Source of the DNA: a virus
Virus record (IMG/VR): IMGVR_UViG_3300042691_019997
Coordinates: 1 to 42,094 of that record
DNA: 42,094 bases
Direction: 5' to 3' (one strand)
The position numbers and the translations under genes were made by a program. Of this stretch, positions 7,501 to 16,271 are shown piece by piece. Position 1 is the stretch's first letter; each line of letters starts with the position of its first letter. The notes beneath the pieces were generated by a model that did no database searches, was not told the origin of the DNA, and worked only from the letters and a program-made list of their open reading frames with translations.

Positions 7501-10410
7501 GGTATAGGCACTGAAGGCCCGGTATTCGGGGGTCGTCTCGTCCGTCATTTTGGCGAGGTTGCCGCCGCCGGCTTCTTTCAGTGCGTCACGAACAGAAGGG
7601 CTTACAGGCCCATCAGCATAGCGCCCGAAAGCGCGAACACCGTTCTGGATAGAGTCAATGCCGGTCTGTTTTGCCGAGGGCAGCGCACGCAGGCTCTTGT
7701 GGGGATTATCCCAGCCGAATTCGTCCATCGGCTTGCCCGTTTTCTCAAACTGGGCATCCTGAAGGTTGCGGAGTAGTCGCTTGCCGTAGTGGTCCTTCCC
7801 CGTCACGTTGACGAAGAAGCGATCCATGAGCACCCCAATAGTCGTGGGGAGCCCTGCCTTGCGGTTTATCTCCCGGACTTCAGCCAAGCCGCGCGGGTCA
7901 ACAGCCGGCCGGATCATTGCCTCAGCGGCTTGAACAGGGTTACGACCGCTATCGATTTGTGAAAGCCGAGACGCATCGGCAATCAACTGGCGAAGACCGG
8001 GAGCGCCCTCGGTAAGCAGGCTATCGAAGGCCGTTGCAAAGTTGGGGGCCTGCCGGGCAGCGAACGCCGGATTGTTAATGAGCATTCGGATGAATTCGCC
8101 CAGCCCCTCACGCGCGGTCTGCGCTCCAGGGTCCGAGGTGTTGGCGTCAAGACGCTTTAGCTCGTCCCCATGTCGCGTCAGTATCGCATCAAACCTCGCG
8201 CCAAGGTCGGTTCTGATCTGCTGTTCAAGCGCGTGCCCCAACTCGTGGGAGAACGTCTCCATATCGCCGTATTGGCGAACGCGGATAACGCCTTGCTTGA
8301 AGTCATACTGCCCCTCAGCGTTGCGCAAGGAGAAGCGATTATCGACCTCTAGTTTGCGCCCGATGCGGGCAGCAAGCTCCTGTTGAGCATCGCCTAGTCG
8401 TGTATTGCGGATTTCGTCCGGCGTCGCGTTCTCGGGCAGAGCGCGTGGCTTACTGGTCTCCCCGGCCAATTCACGCCGACCCGGAAAGGCGCGATCCGCC
8501 GTGCGGTCGTTCGTCTGCCTGGCCATGGGGGCAATGCCGTTGTCGGCCATGCTCCGCTGGACAGCAGCGTCAGCCTGACGAGCCATCGCTGCAAACTGCT
8601 GCTGCCCTGCGTCATTGGCCGCTACGCGGGCAGGCTCAGGAGCGGCAAACTCGCGCAGGTCAGCACGTGTGACGCGGATGTCCGTCTCGGGGTTGAAATA
8701 GATTACAACCCTGTGCGGCGCAGTGTTCGTCCGAAGGCCGCCGAGGTGCGACATGCCGTCAAACCCCAGGGATCGCGTGTGGTAGTTCACCACATCGAAA
8801 ATCTCTTGGATCGTATCGGCGGACAGGCCCTCTCCGGTTCCAATTTCTCGAATGTTGTCGTAAAGTTCCCGGACGTTCTTCGGCTTTTCATCGAAAGCCA
8901 TGCGAAGCACATCTTCAATGTCGGATGCGCGGCCCGTATCGTCAGGCTCCAGAAGCTGACGCAAGTTGGCGGGGATTTCTGCTTCGCCATCAAGAATGCG
9001 AAGGGGCCGCGTTTCTTCTACCCGATAGACGAAGCGTCCACCTGTTCTCTGACTTCCGCGCCTTGAGTAGCCATAGGCTACGTCCGCAGCGTCGGTCGTG
9101 TAGAAGCCCTGCCCATAGTAATTTTTGGTCGAATAATGCTCGCCGTATGGCTGGAGGTCCGGCTCTGAGGTTCCGTGAAGTTGCGACCCGGTGCCGCGTG
9201 TATCGTTGAACCTGATGCCGTCGCGTTCAACTACTCTGGCTTCTGAGGTTGCCTGTCCCCCGGCTTGCGCTTCTTGACCTTGATCGCGCGCAAGTCCTTC
9301 AGGAAGGCGTCCCGCATCTCCTGCGTTACCTGTTTCGTTTCGTCCGCCATCTGGCGCTCCTACAATCTGTTCAGGCGCTACAGCCTCGACACGATCAGCC
9401 GGCACCCCAGCGGGCGCTTCAGTCCTAGCAGGCTCAGGGCTGACGGCTTCCGCCTGACGTTGGACAGGGCCAGCCTCCGGTACATCTCCGCCTTCGCGAG
9501 CAGCCGGCGGCATCTCTCCGATGATGCGTGCTTCGCCTGCCGCTCTAGCCGGAGCGCCCGTTGCTTCAGTTCCCACGCTGACAGTCGGCGCGGCTTCGGG
9601 CTCAACTCGTGCGGCTTGCGGAGTAACACCAAGCGCCTGCGCTTCCCTGCGAGCGAATGACGGGGCCTCGATGACGCCACGGATCGCAGCGCCAGCGGCA
9701 CCGCCAACAATGGGGGCAAGAGCCGTCTGTTCGGGACTATACGCCTCTTGCCCGCCGGATTGAAGCCTGCCGGCCTGAAGCAGCGGATCAATCGCCGTGT
9801 TTGTGACAGCGGCGTCAATCGCGCTCTCAGCCACCCGACCAGCGGCTGGACCAAAACGACCGGCCACAGCAGCAGCACCGCGACGGAGGACGTTTGCCGG
9901 AAGGCTGACAAGGTTCTCAGGCGACATCAGGCCGCGAGCGAGAACACCGCCCACGGACTGCGGCGTGATCCTGGACTGTGAAAGGTCGTAAGCCGCCTGC
10001 TCAAAGACGCGGTTGTATGCCGCCTCACGACGGGCCGCCATGTCCTCCGGCGTGCTTTCCGCCTCGATCCTCTGGCGAACACGGGCGGGAAGGTTGCGAA
10101 GCTGCGAAGGCTGGAAACCGCCCGGCTGCGGCGCACCACGAGCTGCCTCAATCGAAGCAGCTTCACCCATGACGCCGATCAGGTCAGCGCCAGAACCAGC
10201 GCCCCGGAAGTTCTCCCCGAACGTCATCTGGTCGCGAGCGGGACCACCGAAACCAAGATCGACGGCGGGCGGATAGGCAGGAGCCGGAAGGTTTGGCTCT
10301 CCCCTCTGCCTCTGCTGTTTCTGTTCCGCGACAGCCAAGGCCCCACGGTCAAAGACCGGCAGAACCATGTCCTCGGAACGCCCGAAATCAGGCAGGATGC
10401 TATCGGTCAT
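4543..10410 (-). CDS. Giant internal virion protein (gp16-like position) with ART-like and zincin peptidase segments
   Basis: Predicted 1955-residue protein in the position of T7 gene 16, whose product is ejected into the cell. Residues 1-400 are Ala/Pro-rich and low in complexity. About 400-600 resemble an ADP-ribosyltransferase fold as found in polyvalent phage proteins (GSQLHGTSEPDL, YGQGFYTTD, GFDGMSHLGG, VVIYFNPETDIRV). About 720 carries HELGH (FSHELGHALEQQ), the zinc-binding signature of metallopeptidases. The C-terminal third contains long helical stretches, including PFLNPGIQGTARANK, like the LPD38-type domain of large polyvalent proteins. Start ATG at 10410 overlaps the preceding gene by 11 nt; an in-frame TTG at 10425 is less likely. 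Inference: it is injected with the DNA and acts on host proteins as well as building the ejection channel. The catalytic claims rest on motifs only. Confidence 0.8.
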   Translation of the reverse strand: MTDSILPDFGRSEDMVLPVFDRGALAVAEQKQQRQRGEPNLPAPAYPPAVDLGFGGPARDQMTFGENFRGAGSGADLIGVMGEAASIEAARGAPQPGGFQPSQLRNLPARVRQRIEAESTPEDMAARREAAYNRVFEQAAYDLSQSRITPQSVGGVLARGLMSPENLVSLPANVLRRGAAAVAGRFGPAAGRVAESAIDAAVTNTAIDPLLQAGRLQSGGQEAYSPEQTALAPIVGGAAGAAIRGVIEAPSFARREAQALGVTPQAARVEPEAAPTVSVGTEATGAPARAAGEARIIGEMPPAAREGGDVPEAGPVQRQAEAVSPEPARTEAPAGVPADRVEAVAPEQIVGAPDGGRNETGNAGDAGRLPEGLARDQGQEAQAGGQATSEARVVERDGIRFNDTRGTGSQLHGTSEPDLQPYGEHYSTKNYYGQGFYTTDAADVAYGYSRRGSQRTGGRFVYRVEETRPLRILDGEAEIPANLRQLLEPDDTGRASDIEDVLRMAFDEKPKNVRELYDNIREIGTGEGLSADTIQEIFDVVNYHTRSLGFDGMSHLGGLRTNTAPHRVVIYFNPETDIRVTRADLREFAAPEPARVAANDAGQQQFAAMARQADAAVQRSMADNGIAPMARQTNDRTADRAFPGRRELAGETSKPRALPENATPDEIRNTRLGDAQQELAARIGRKLEVDNRFSLRNAEGQYDFKQGVIRVRQYGDMETFSHELGHALEQQIRTDLGARFDAILTRHGDELKRLDANTSDPGAQTAREGLGEFIRMLINNPAFAARQAPNFATAFDSLLTEGAPGLRQLIADASRLSQIDSGRNPVQAAEAMIRPAVDPRGLAEVREINRKAGLPTTIGVLMDRFFVNVTGKDHYGKRLLRNLQDAQFEKTGKPMDEFGWDNPHKSLRALPSAKQTGIDSIQNGVRAFGRYADGPVSPSVRDALKEAGGGNLAKMTDETTPEYRAFSAYTTMRAARGRYLRFIAGDVPKAPVRMSMSEVERAIADFEAANPTFKSAADKIFAYNRAQWRRLFDAGIIDKEMFEAVAGRGEDYVPLNRYFDDREPGGSGGGVNAPNSIRAAKGSTRDILDPIQQTMLNTAQFERVIALNEINKAYAKVAEAGGEFAGKFWERVPNSQMKGQSVDILEAVRSKARESGLDKADTETILRTIEEFVGEDATARVFRSTDIKADTGENILFVWEGGQRQAYKLANDEMTRGFYDLIANMTEADRDFWKKIMGTGNAMFSQFITNAPQFALKNLLMDAITRAPMARHTGLLGRIPLAPLAAGIWTSIADKEFAKAYAASGGIRGGVVSSALRDLEKTGGLSAIDIGAAGVGQRLADAGGDLRQPGTYIPAVLGATGERVREFGQTLAHPTSWPKAALESVQNGVKSYFKLLEATETVGRVGQTKIVYNHLRKQGLDHYTAFNAAVFEGRDVLDYDRRGAAMEGFTRFLPFLNPGIQGTARANKNLIGDPLAAAVQAYKRGGYDKLDGEYKSALRDAAINWGVIAAMVTASLGWWAAVKDDPIYQRTTEYMRKRYWIIPLREGQNGEDDQYISIPKPFDLPGALIAAMEGAAEGISRADPEGAHRVFGALREGFIPRQFGGLQDFLGSNPFFKTGYEVQLGQRMGFEGSAPSPIIPQQLRKLTRAEQFSGNTSEFARRMGQQFNLSPLIVDHVINGLGGTAGRDVNDALTATLGNNPNMTPGDAFTKMFFGALIRRQRGVGQMRNELNRLMSADEAKYRAPANSYAEAIRLGRWEAAEQGYAAQDDIGKTLMTVSGHSFSTGNRNLHPLEHAESFAKLASAVTRDISLNRLVVQDRSAARGQEREIIRVDPAVARGITNTINSWASEEIKNGLTIAGMPGYREMQVTDTAARLSAIRSLSPEVAAEIEARMKASAILSPIHVRDNWAEARRRLLADRQNADLTDLMPQELRRQSTQSRRRRQRAEESNNAD

Positions 10411-12694
10411 TATCGGAACCACCAAGGCGGCGCATGAGGTCGGTCAGGGCTGCACTCGCAGCGCCTCGTCCGTATTTCTGCTCAAAGGCCCCGACGATCT
10501 CGGGATTTCCCCTGCCCTCAAAGAGACGGCGAAGGTCTGCCGCTTCATAGGTCGCGGGCGGGGCAGCGGGAGCCGTGGGGGCCGATTGGCGAGACGGCTG
10601 CGGCTCCCACCCCATCGAGCCACCGAACGCCTCAGCGGCCATCTCTGCGTCTGACGGTCGCGGAACCGGGATCGGGGCCGAAAGCATCTGAAGGGCAGAC
10701 TGCATCTCTTGGCGGTTTGAGGCGGTCATCAGGCGGTTGAGAACAGCACGAGCGGCCACGCCAAGGTCGCGCGAAACATTGGCGTGCTCCAGCGACGATT
10801 GAAGGACATCATCAGCAAACTCGCCATAGTTCCGACGAAGCGTGCCCATGAACCGCTCAAGGCCCGCGCCGTCATCCTCGCCAATGGTGCGAAGCTCACG
10901 GGCGATAGTTCGCCCCTCGGCAACCGTCACCGGATGGACGTTTGAGATGCCAAGCTGCTGTTGTGCCGCCATTCGGGCACGGACAAGAGCCTGAAGGGAT
11001 TCCGGCGTTGGTGCGCGGCGGCTGTCGTCCCCCTCATATTGTAGGCTTTGCCGGGCTGTCTGGACTGACGGCAATCTTTCAACGGAAAGCGCCGGATCGC
11101 GCTGGCGGGCCATGCGGATCGCATCGGCACGTTGACGTGCCCGGTCATACGCTTGGGCGTCGTCAACGTATCCTTCAGAACCGGGCTGCGGCTGAAGGGC
11201 CTGCAAGCGGCGCTCGATGTCGCCCTCGGGAAGGCTTTCGATGCCATTAAGAGCATCGTGGACCTTCTTGGCCCTCGACCGCTGGACCTCCCATGCACGA
11301 GCACCCTCTTCCCCCATGACGGAGGCGATGCGCTCGCGTGACAGTCGTTCAGCCGGGACGCCCTGCCCCGATCTTTCGACGGACGCCAGATCGTCACCGA
11401 TGGCCGCCTGAATGGCCGCCGCTTCCTGTCGCCTGCCAACCTCAGCCTGTCGCTGCGCCTGAGCGATCTCCTGCTCGGTCTGGACAAGCATCTGCTGACG
11501 GACTTCAGTCGGAAGGCCCGCAGCCATGGCCGAGCCACGCGATGCAGTGGCCTGCGGCTGCGGCCTTGAAGCGAGCGCAGACCGTTCCGGGGGAGAAGAC
11601 CCGCCGGTCTCCATCAGCCGCTGAAGGTGTGGCCTTGCCCAAGCAGGAAACGTCTCGATAGGCGATCCACGGTAGCCGTTCGGCCCCCAGATCGCCGGGG
11701 CATCCCGCGTGTCAATGTGGATATTGCCGGAAGGATAAATGCCGATACCGCGAGCGCCGTTCGCAATCGCCGCCGCAAGAACCTTGGCCTTGTCCTCATC
11801 GGACAGACGTGCGGTCTGAAGGTCCATGGCGTTGCCATGAATGTGCTGAGATCCACGCGCACCACCGGCCGCAGCGTTTCTTTCGGGATCACGATGCCCT
11901 GAGTTGATAACCACGCGCGGAAGATCAGGGGTCGTCTGAAGCCCCTGAAGCAACCGTTGTGCTGGCTCTGAAAGCCGCTGGTCAACACCGGGCGCAAACG
12001 AGATACTGCCACGGTTTTCGCGAAGGGCTGCGGCGCGCTCCTCCGGCGGAAGCTGGTTAAGCGTGGCTGTCCGGTAATCCGTCGTCCATCGCTGACGAAG
12101 AGACTGTCCCTGCTGCTGCGAGATAAACCCGCGCTGAATGGCATTGTCGATGGCCTGCGAACCGGACTGGATCAGTCGCTCACGCTCGGCATCGTCGTTC
12201 GTCTTGATCGCCGCTTCGCGGGCCTGCTCAAGCGTTCCGTTCAGCCCGGCAATGCCAGCATCCCGGTTCCTGCCGTCAACAAGACCCTGAATGCGAGCGG
12301 AGCCCGTAGCCACCTGCGGCTGGGTCTCCAGAAGGAACCGCTCACGCCTTTGCGGATCGCGGATACCAGAGGCGGCTTCCTGACGGATGCGCTCGGCCTC
12401 GGTGGAGTATCGCTCACCCCACTGGGTATAGTTCGGGTCATCCTGGCGGAAGGACGATTCCAGATTGACACGCCCGGTTGACCACGCGGCACGAGCCCGC
12501 GCCGTCTCAATGTCGTCGGTCTCGGACTGGTTCCGGCGAGCCTCGGCAAACAAGGTCCGGCTGCTATCCTGAAGGCCAGCCCCGAGGTCACGGATGCCCT
12601 TCGCGTAGCCGGACACATCGACTTCAGCGATAGCCCTACCACTTCGTGCGGACGGGGCCTCTCCGAGATCAACGAAGGTCGGGAGCCTCGCCAT
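10400..12694 (-). CDS. Internal virion protein with embedded M15 peptidase domain
   Basis: Predicted 764-residue protein, gp15-like in position. Most is Q/R/A/E-rich helix. A compact peptidase M15 (D-Ala-D-Ala carboxypeptidase/endolysin type) domain sits at about residues 255-350. It shows NSGHRDP near 263, the zinc-binding SQHIHGNAMD near 281 (His and Asp ligands) and IHID near 326. Such enzymes cut cross-linking peptides of peptidoglycan. In T7 the wall-degrading activity is a transglycosylase in gp16, so here the wall-opening function appears to be moved to a neighbour and changed in chemistry. It overlaps the upstream gene by one base (TGATG) and the downstream gene by 11 nt. Confidence 0.85.
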   Translation of the reverse strand: MARLPTFVDLGEAPSARSGRAIAEVDVSGYAKGIRDLGAGLQDSSRTLFAEARRNQSETDDIETARARAAWSTGRVNLESSFRQDDPNYTQWGERYSTEAERIRQEAASGIRDPQRRERFLLETQPQVATGSARIQGLVDGRNRDAGIAGLNGTLEQAREAAIKTNDDAERERLIQSGSQAIDNAIQRGFISQQQGQSLRQRWTTDYRTATLNQLPPEERAAALRENRGSISFAPGVDQRLSEPAQRLLQGLQTTPDLPRVVINSGHRDPERNAAAGGARGSQHIHGNAMDLQTARLSDEDKAKVLAAAIANGARGIGIYPSGNIHIDTRDAPAIWGPNGYRGSPIETFPAWARPHLQRLMETGGSSPPERSALASRPQPQATASRGSAMAAGLPTEVRQQMLVQTEQEIAQAQRQAEVGRRQEAAAIQAAIGDDLASVERSGQGVPAERLSRERIASVMGEEGARAWEVQRSRAKKVHDALNGIESLPEGDIERRLQALQPQPGSEGYVDDAQAYDRARQRADAIRMARQRDPALSVERLPSVQTARQSLQYEGDDSRRAPTPESLQALVRARMAAQQQLGISNVHPVTVAEGRTIARELRTIGEDDGAGLERFMGTLRRNYGEFADDVLQSSLEHANVSRDLGVAARAVLNRLMTASNRQEMQSALQMLSAPIPVPRPSDAEMAAEAFGGSMGWEPQPSRQSAPTAPAAPPATYEAADLRRLFEGRGNPEIVGAFEQKYGRGAASAALTDLMRRLGGSDNDR

Positions 12695-13164
12695 CAGCGA
12701 TAGCCTCGATACTTGGTGTAGAGGCTGGAACCGCCCGACAGAAGCCCGCCGGCCGCGCTGAAATACGACCCCATCTGCGTCGCCTGTCCTGAAGCACGAG
12801 CCGCCGCAGCCTGATCCTCACGCCCCCTCGCCCGGTTCTCGCCAAGGGCAAACTGCATGAGGGCCTGTTGTTCACCCTCAGCCGCGATGTCCGAAGCAAG
12901 GCCAACCACAGTCGGGTCAGTCGTTCCGCCACCAGAGGCAGCCGAGACAGCCTGCAATCGGGACTGGGTTAGCTGTTCTTTCTTGCGTTCCTTGAAGGCC
13001 TCACGCTGGGCAGCCGCGCGCTCTTCCTGCGCCTGCTTCTCCAACTGTGCCGCCTTGAACTCAGCCTGATCAGCGGCCGCCTGCCCGCCGGCAATCGTGC
13101 CAACGGCAGACACGGCGGTGCCGGCAAGGCTGGCAATCGTCGCTAGTGCCTCAAGTCCTGCCAT
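12694..13164 (-). CDS. Internal virion protein, gp14-like
   Basis: Predicted 156-residue protein. A hydrophobic Ala/Gly-rich N-terminus (residues about 4-32) is followed by a Q/E/K/A coiled coil (about 33-75), a Gly/Thr-rich turn, a second helix with an N/R/A-G-R/E-D motif, and a Gly-rich end. This is the usual build of podovirus gp14-like core proteins (internal virion protein B), which enter the outer membrane during DNA ejection. It lies between the gp13-like GNAT protein and the M15 protein, matching T7 order. Confidence 0.75.
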   Translation of the reverse strand: MAGLEALATIASLAGTAVSAVGTIAGGQAAADQAEFKAAQLEKQAQEERAAAQREAFKERKKEQLTQSRLQAVSAASGGGTTDPTVVGLASDIAAEGEQQALMQFALGENRARGREDQAAAARASGQATQMGSYFSAAGGLLSGGSSLYTKYRGYR

Positions 13165-13602
13165 TCACACCTCCAAGGCCCACACATCGCCCTTGCGGAC
13201 AAAGCCGAGCCTCTCCAGCCACCGTTGAGCGGCCGGAACGTTCTCGTCTGCCAATGCAATGATCCGGGGTATCCCCCGCTCTTTCGCTTCCCTCAGTCCC
13301 CGCTTGACGGCCTTGTGGAAGGCCACCGGGAACCGGCTGATGTGCTCATGGCCCTGCATGAAGGCCACGACGTATTCAGGCATGAAGGCCAGCCCACCAA
13401 AGGCCAGCACCTCGCCATTCAGTTCCGCCGCATAGCCCCATAGCCTTACCGGGGGGACTTCCACCCACGCCCGTACATCCGGGGCAGTGAGTGGACGGAT
13501 GATCAGGCTTTCTCGTGCACCGTCATGCCGATCACCGCAGCGGCGACCGTCGCCGGCCTCGGGCTCGCAGCCTTCAGGCACAGCCTTGCATCCGTGTCCC
13601 AC
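13165..13602 (-). CDS. GNAT-fold protein, gp13-like internal virion protein
   Basis: The recognisable domain is about 112 residues: IIRPLTAPDVRAWV, then GEVLAFGGLAFMPEYVVAFM, a helix with HKAVKRGLREAKERGIPRIIAL, and AAQRWLERLGFVRKG. This is a GNAT acetyltransferase fold, as in T7 gp13 (DUF2833-type). The first 32 codons of this reading lie inside the gp12-like gene. No ATG, GTG or TTG exists near the expected start, which is next to the upstream stop (13503-13505); a CTG sits at 13506. The real start may therefore be that CTG or the GTG at 13581. The canonical acetyl-CoA loop is not obvious, so it may be structural rather than enzymatic. Confidence 0.72.
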   Translation of the reverse strand: MGHGCKAVPEGCEPEAGDGRRCGDRHDGARESLIIRPLTAPDVRAWVEVPPVRLWGYAAELNGEVLAFGGLAFMPEYVVAFMQGHEHISRFPVAFHKAVKRGLREAKERGIPRIIALADENVPAAQRWLERLGFVRKGDVWALEV

Positions 13603-16268
13603 ACTCCGGGAAGTTCAATTCCCGGCAGTTCTGTTTCCGTCCAGATCGTGTCGTCATCGATGTTGAACCCCTTTTCGTTCAGGGGGAGCGCGTCCATCGT
13701 CGTGAGGTCCTGCCCGAAGGTCACACCCTGGCAATGCGTGTCGTTCAGCAAGAGCGCGACGTGATCCAGCCGCTTCCTCTGTGTCAGGGGGGACGGCGAG
13801 AGATAGGCAAGCTTTGCGGACTTGAACTCGGCCTGATACGCCAACCCGACACAGGCATTCGTCACCGAAGATGACAGCCCGGTAATCTGGCCGGATGAGA
13901 CGGTCTTTGTTCCAAGGTCCCGACCCACGGTCTGCGTCGTTCCATCGGGGAGGGTTACAGTGAACGGGCTTGAGGTATTCCAGCCCCACACAACCACCGT
14001 CTCGCCCTCAAGATGGGACAGACCGGTAATCGTCGTGACCGCCGACCCTGAATAGGCAAGGTGGCAATCGGCCAGATAGGCGTCCGGCTGTCCAAGGCAC
14101 TCGTCATCCCTGACGATGCGCTCCAGATACCGCTTGGTCGAACCGTTGATGGTTCGCTTGACGATGTAATAGACCTTATCGCCGGTATTCGAGGGAAGGA
14201 CACACACGTCCTCGACCTCATCACCGGAGGTCGTTTCCCACTTGTACCACGCAAGGACTTCCTCGCGCGGCTCATAAACGAGAATTGCGACCGTTCCGTC
14301 TTCAAGAACGACGTGAATGCGGGTGTCCGGCTGGCGCTGGACGCCGATCCTCTTCACACCAGCCGATAGAATGTCTGTCGCCAGCTTGTTCAGGTCGCGG
14401 CTGTCGTAGTCCTGCGTTTCCACGTCAAAGGCGAGTTCGTAAATCTTCTCAAGCCCCGCCTGCACATAGACGCCACGGCGGTCGATCTTCATGGCCGGGA
14501 TACGAGCTGAGCCTTGGGTTGACGCGCCCTTGATCGCAAAGTTCGTAGGCGATAGGGGCTCATCGAATGACGAGGATTTCACCACCAGTTCGGCGGCATC
14601 CGTCCCCATGAGAAGGCGCTGCATGGACAGGAGCCACGCAATCGTCTGGACAGGGCCAGAACCAATCGAGCGGTTGATCGGCCCGGCATCCCCGTCATAG
14701 TCGATGTCGAACGAGGTGAAGCTATCCGAGACGGAGGCCCACAGTTTATCATTGCCGGCCCAGCACAGGCGCTGCTCGTAGAACTCGACGGCAGAAGGCC
14801 AGCCCCTTCGATCCGACCATTCCCCCTCGTTCCAATCCTCTGATGTCGTGGTGGACGAGAATGTGGACAGTACCTCCGCTTCGGCCGAAAGCGAGTTGGT
14901 GATGGAAGTAATCCGAGCGATGCCAGCGCGTCCGCCGAGAGACGTTGATCCGCCACTAACGAAGCCGCCACCACCACCAGAACCCTGGAACGTCAACGTC
15001 AGAGAAACCGTGCCGGACGTGTAGTTGCCCGTCTTGATGCCAACCCGATAGTAGGCAATCGAGTTGTCGAAGCCGTCAGAGATCGTGTGCGTTCCAGCCG
15101 CATAATTCCCGACATCGGCAAAGCCGGAGGTTTCCCCGTCGAAGGACCGCTGGAGCGTCACCGTTGCCGAGAACGTCCCCGCAACCACAAGGGTGAAGTT
15201 TCGCCCCGATCCCGTGCCAGAGACACGGATGGCCGGGGTAAAGGTGTCATCCCGCGCTACGGTAAAGGTCGCGTTGTAGCCGGGCGTGAAAATCCGAAAC
15301 AGACCGCCGACATTCGTGCTCTTGAACGTCGGGCGCGTCGCCGTGATCGTGATGTTCCCGTAAGCCGCAGAGACGGACAGCTTGCCGCCGTTTGAGGGCA
15401 CAGCCAGGAACGGGCCGTCGTTGGCGTCATACTCAACGATGGACCATGAGTTTGTGGCCCGTCGTTCAATGCGGCGCTGCTTGTAGCCATCGCAGGCGAT
15501 GAACACCACGTCGGCGGATTGCGTCCAGCGGATGTTCGGAAGGTCTGCCGTGGCGTAGGGCGTCGGCAGCGTCATCGCCCCCGAAGCCTCAACCGTGATT
15601 GAATCCACGATCACGTCACGAGACAGGAGGCTTTCAAACTGCGGATAGACCGTCGCTGCGTTCGGGGTAAACGCGAGGGAATGGGTGCCGGTCAGAAGCG
15701 TCGTCTGCGAGATAATGTCATCATCGCCCGCCGTGGTGCCACAGCGGAAGGTCACAGGCCCCCGGTCAATGACAATCCGGAATGCGTGTTCCGTCGCCTG
15801 ATCCCCGCCAGAGACAGACACGGACCGATCAACCGTCACCTGCCCATTCAGGTTGGCGCAGTCCATCGTCAGCTTGCCGCCGGAGATCGTTCCGGCAGCA
15901 CCGCCAACGACAGTCACATTCCAACCGGTTCCAGATGAGAAATCGCCGTTGGTGACTGAGGTCGAGACGCTGGCCCGCGTGATCGGTGCCTCGCTGATCA
16001 ATGGTCGAAGGATGGCGTTGGAAAACTCAAGAAGCGCCGTGGTGTCGAGCGCCCGGATGAAAGGGATATTCACCGCCTCCGCATCGGAATAGGTCGAGCG
16101 GATATACCTGGTGCCGGGGCGCAGGGACATCGGCCCCAGGATCGTCGGCTGCCAGTTGGTCATCTCGGCTGCCGATAGCTTCAGCTTCTCGACATCGACA
16201 CGGCCAAGAGCCTGCTTGGAGACGATGCCACGGTTGAAACTGTAAAGGGCTGGCAAGCCTTTGCCCAC
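13503..16268 (-). CDS. Tail tubular protein B-like (gp12-like nozzle)
   Basis: Predicted 921-residue protein forming the tail nozzle of T7-like podoviruses. The N-terminus FNRGIVSKQALGRVDVEKLKLSA and LRPGTRYI is characteristic of the family, as is ADVVFIACDGYKQRRIERR near residue 255. The remainder is beta-rich. GTG start three bases after the gp11-like gene; T7 gp12 has 794 residues, so this one carries extra beta-domain material at about 330-470. It interacts with the adaptor ring and the fibres. Confidence 0.87.
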   Translation of the reverse strand: MGKGLPALYSFNRGIVSKQALGRVDVEKLKLSAAEMTNWQPTILGPMSLRPGTRYIRSTYSDAEAVNIPFIRALDTTALLEFSNAILRPLISEAPITRASVSTSVTNGDFSSGTGWNVTVVGGAAGTISGGKLTMDCANLNGQVTVDRSVSVSGGDQATEHAFRIVIDRGPVTFRCGTTAGDDDIISQTTLLTGTHSLAFTPNAATVYPQFESLLSRDVIVDSITVEASGAMTLPTPYATADLPNIRWTQSADVVFIACDGYKQRRIERRATNSWSIVEYDANDGPFLAVPSNGGKLSVSAAYGNITITATRPTFKSTNVGGLFRIFTPGYNATFTVARDDTFTPAIRVSGTGSGRNFTLVVAGTFSATVTLQRSFDGETSGFADVGNYAAGTHTISDGFDNSIAYYRVGIKTGNYTSGTVSLTLTFQGSGGGGGFVSGGSTSLGGRAGIARITSITNSLSAEAEVLSTFSSTTTSEDWNEGEWSDRRGWPSAVEFYEQRLCWAGNDKLWASVSDSFTSFDIDYDGDAGPINRSIGSGPVQTIAWLLSMQRLLMGTDAAELVVKSSSFDEPLSPTNFAIKGASTQGSARIPAMKIDRRGVYVQAGLEKIYELAFDVETQDYDSRDLNKLATDILSAGVKRIGVQRQPDTRIHVVLEDGTVAILVYEPREEVLAWYKWETTSGDEVEDVCVLPSNTGDKVYYIVKRTINGSTKRYLERIVRDDECLGQPDAYLADCHLAYSGSAVTTITGLSHLEGETVVVWGWNTSSPFTVTLPDGTTQTVGRDLGTKTVSSGQITGLSSSVTNACVGLAYQAEFKSAKLAYLSPSPLTQRKRLDHVALLLNDTHCQGVTFGQDLTTMDALPLNEKGFNIDDDTIWTETELPGIELPGVWDTDARLCLKAASPRPATVAAAVIGMTVHEKA

Positions 16269-16271
16269 GGA

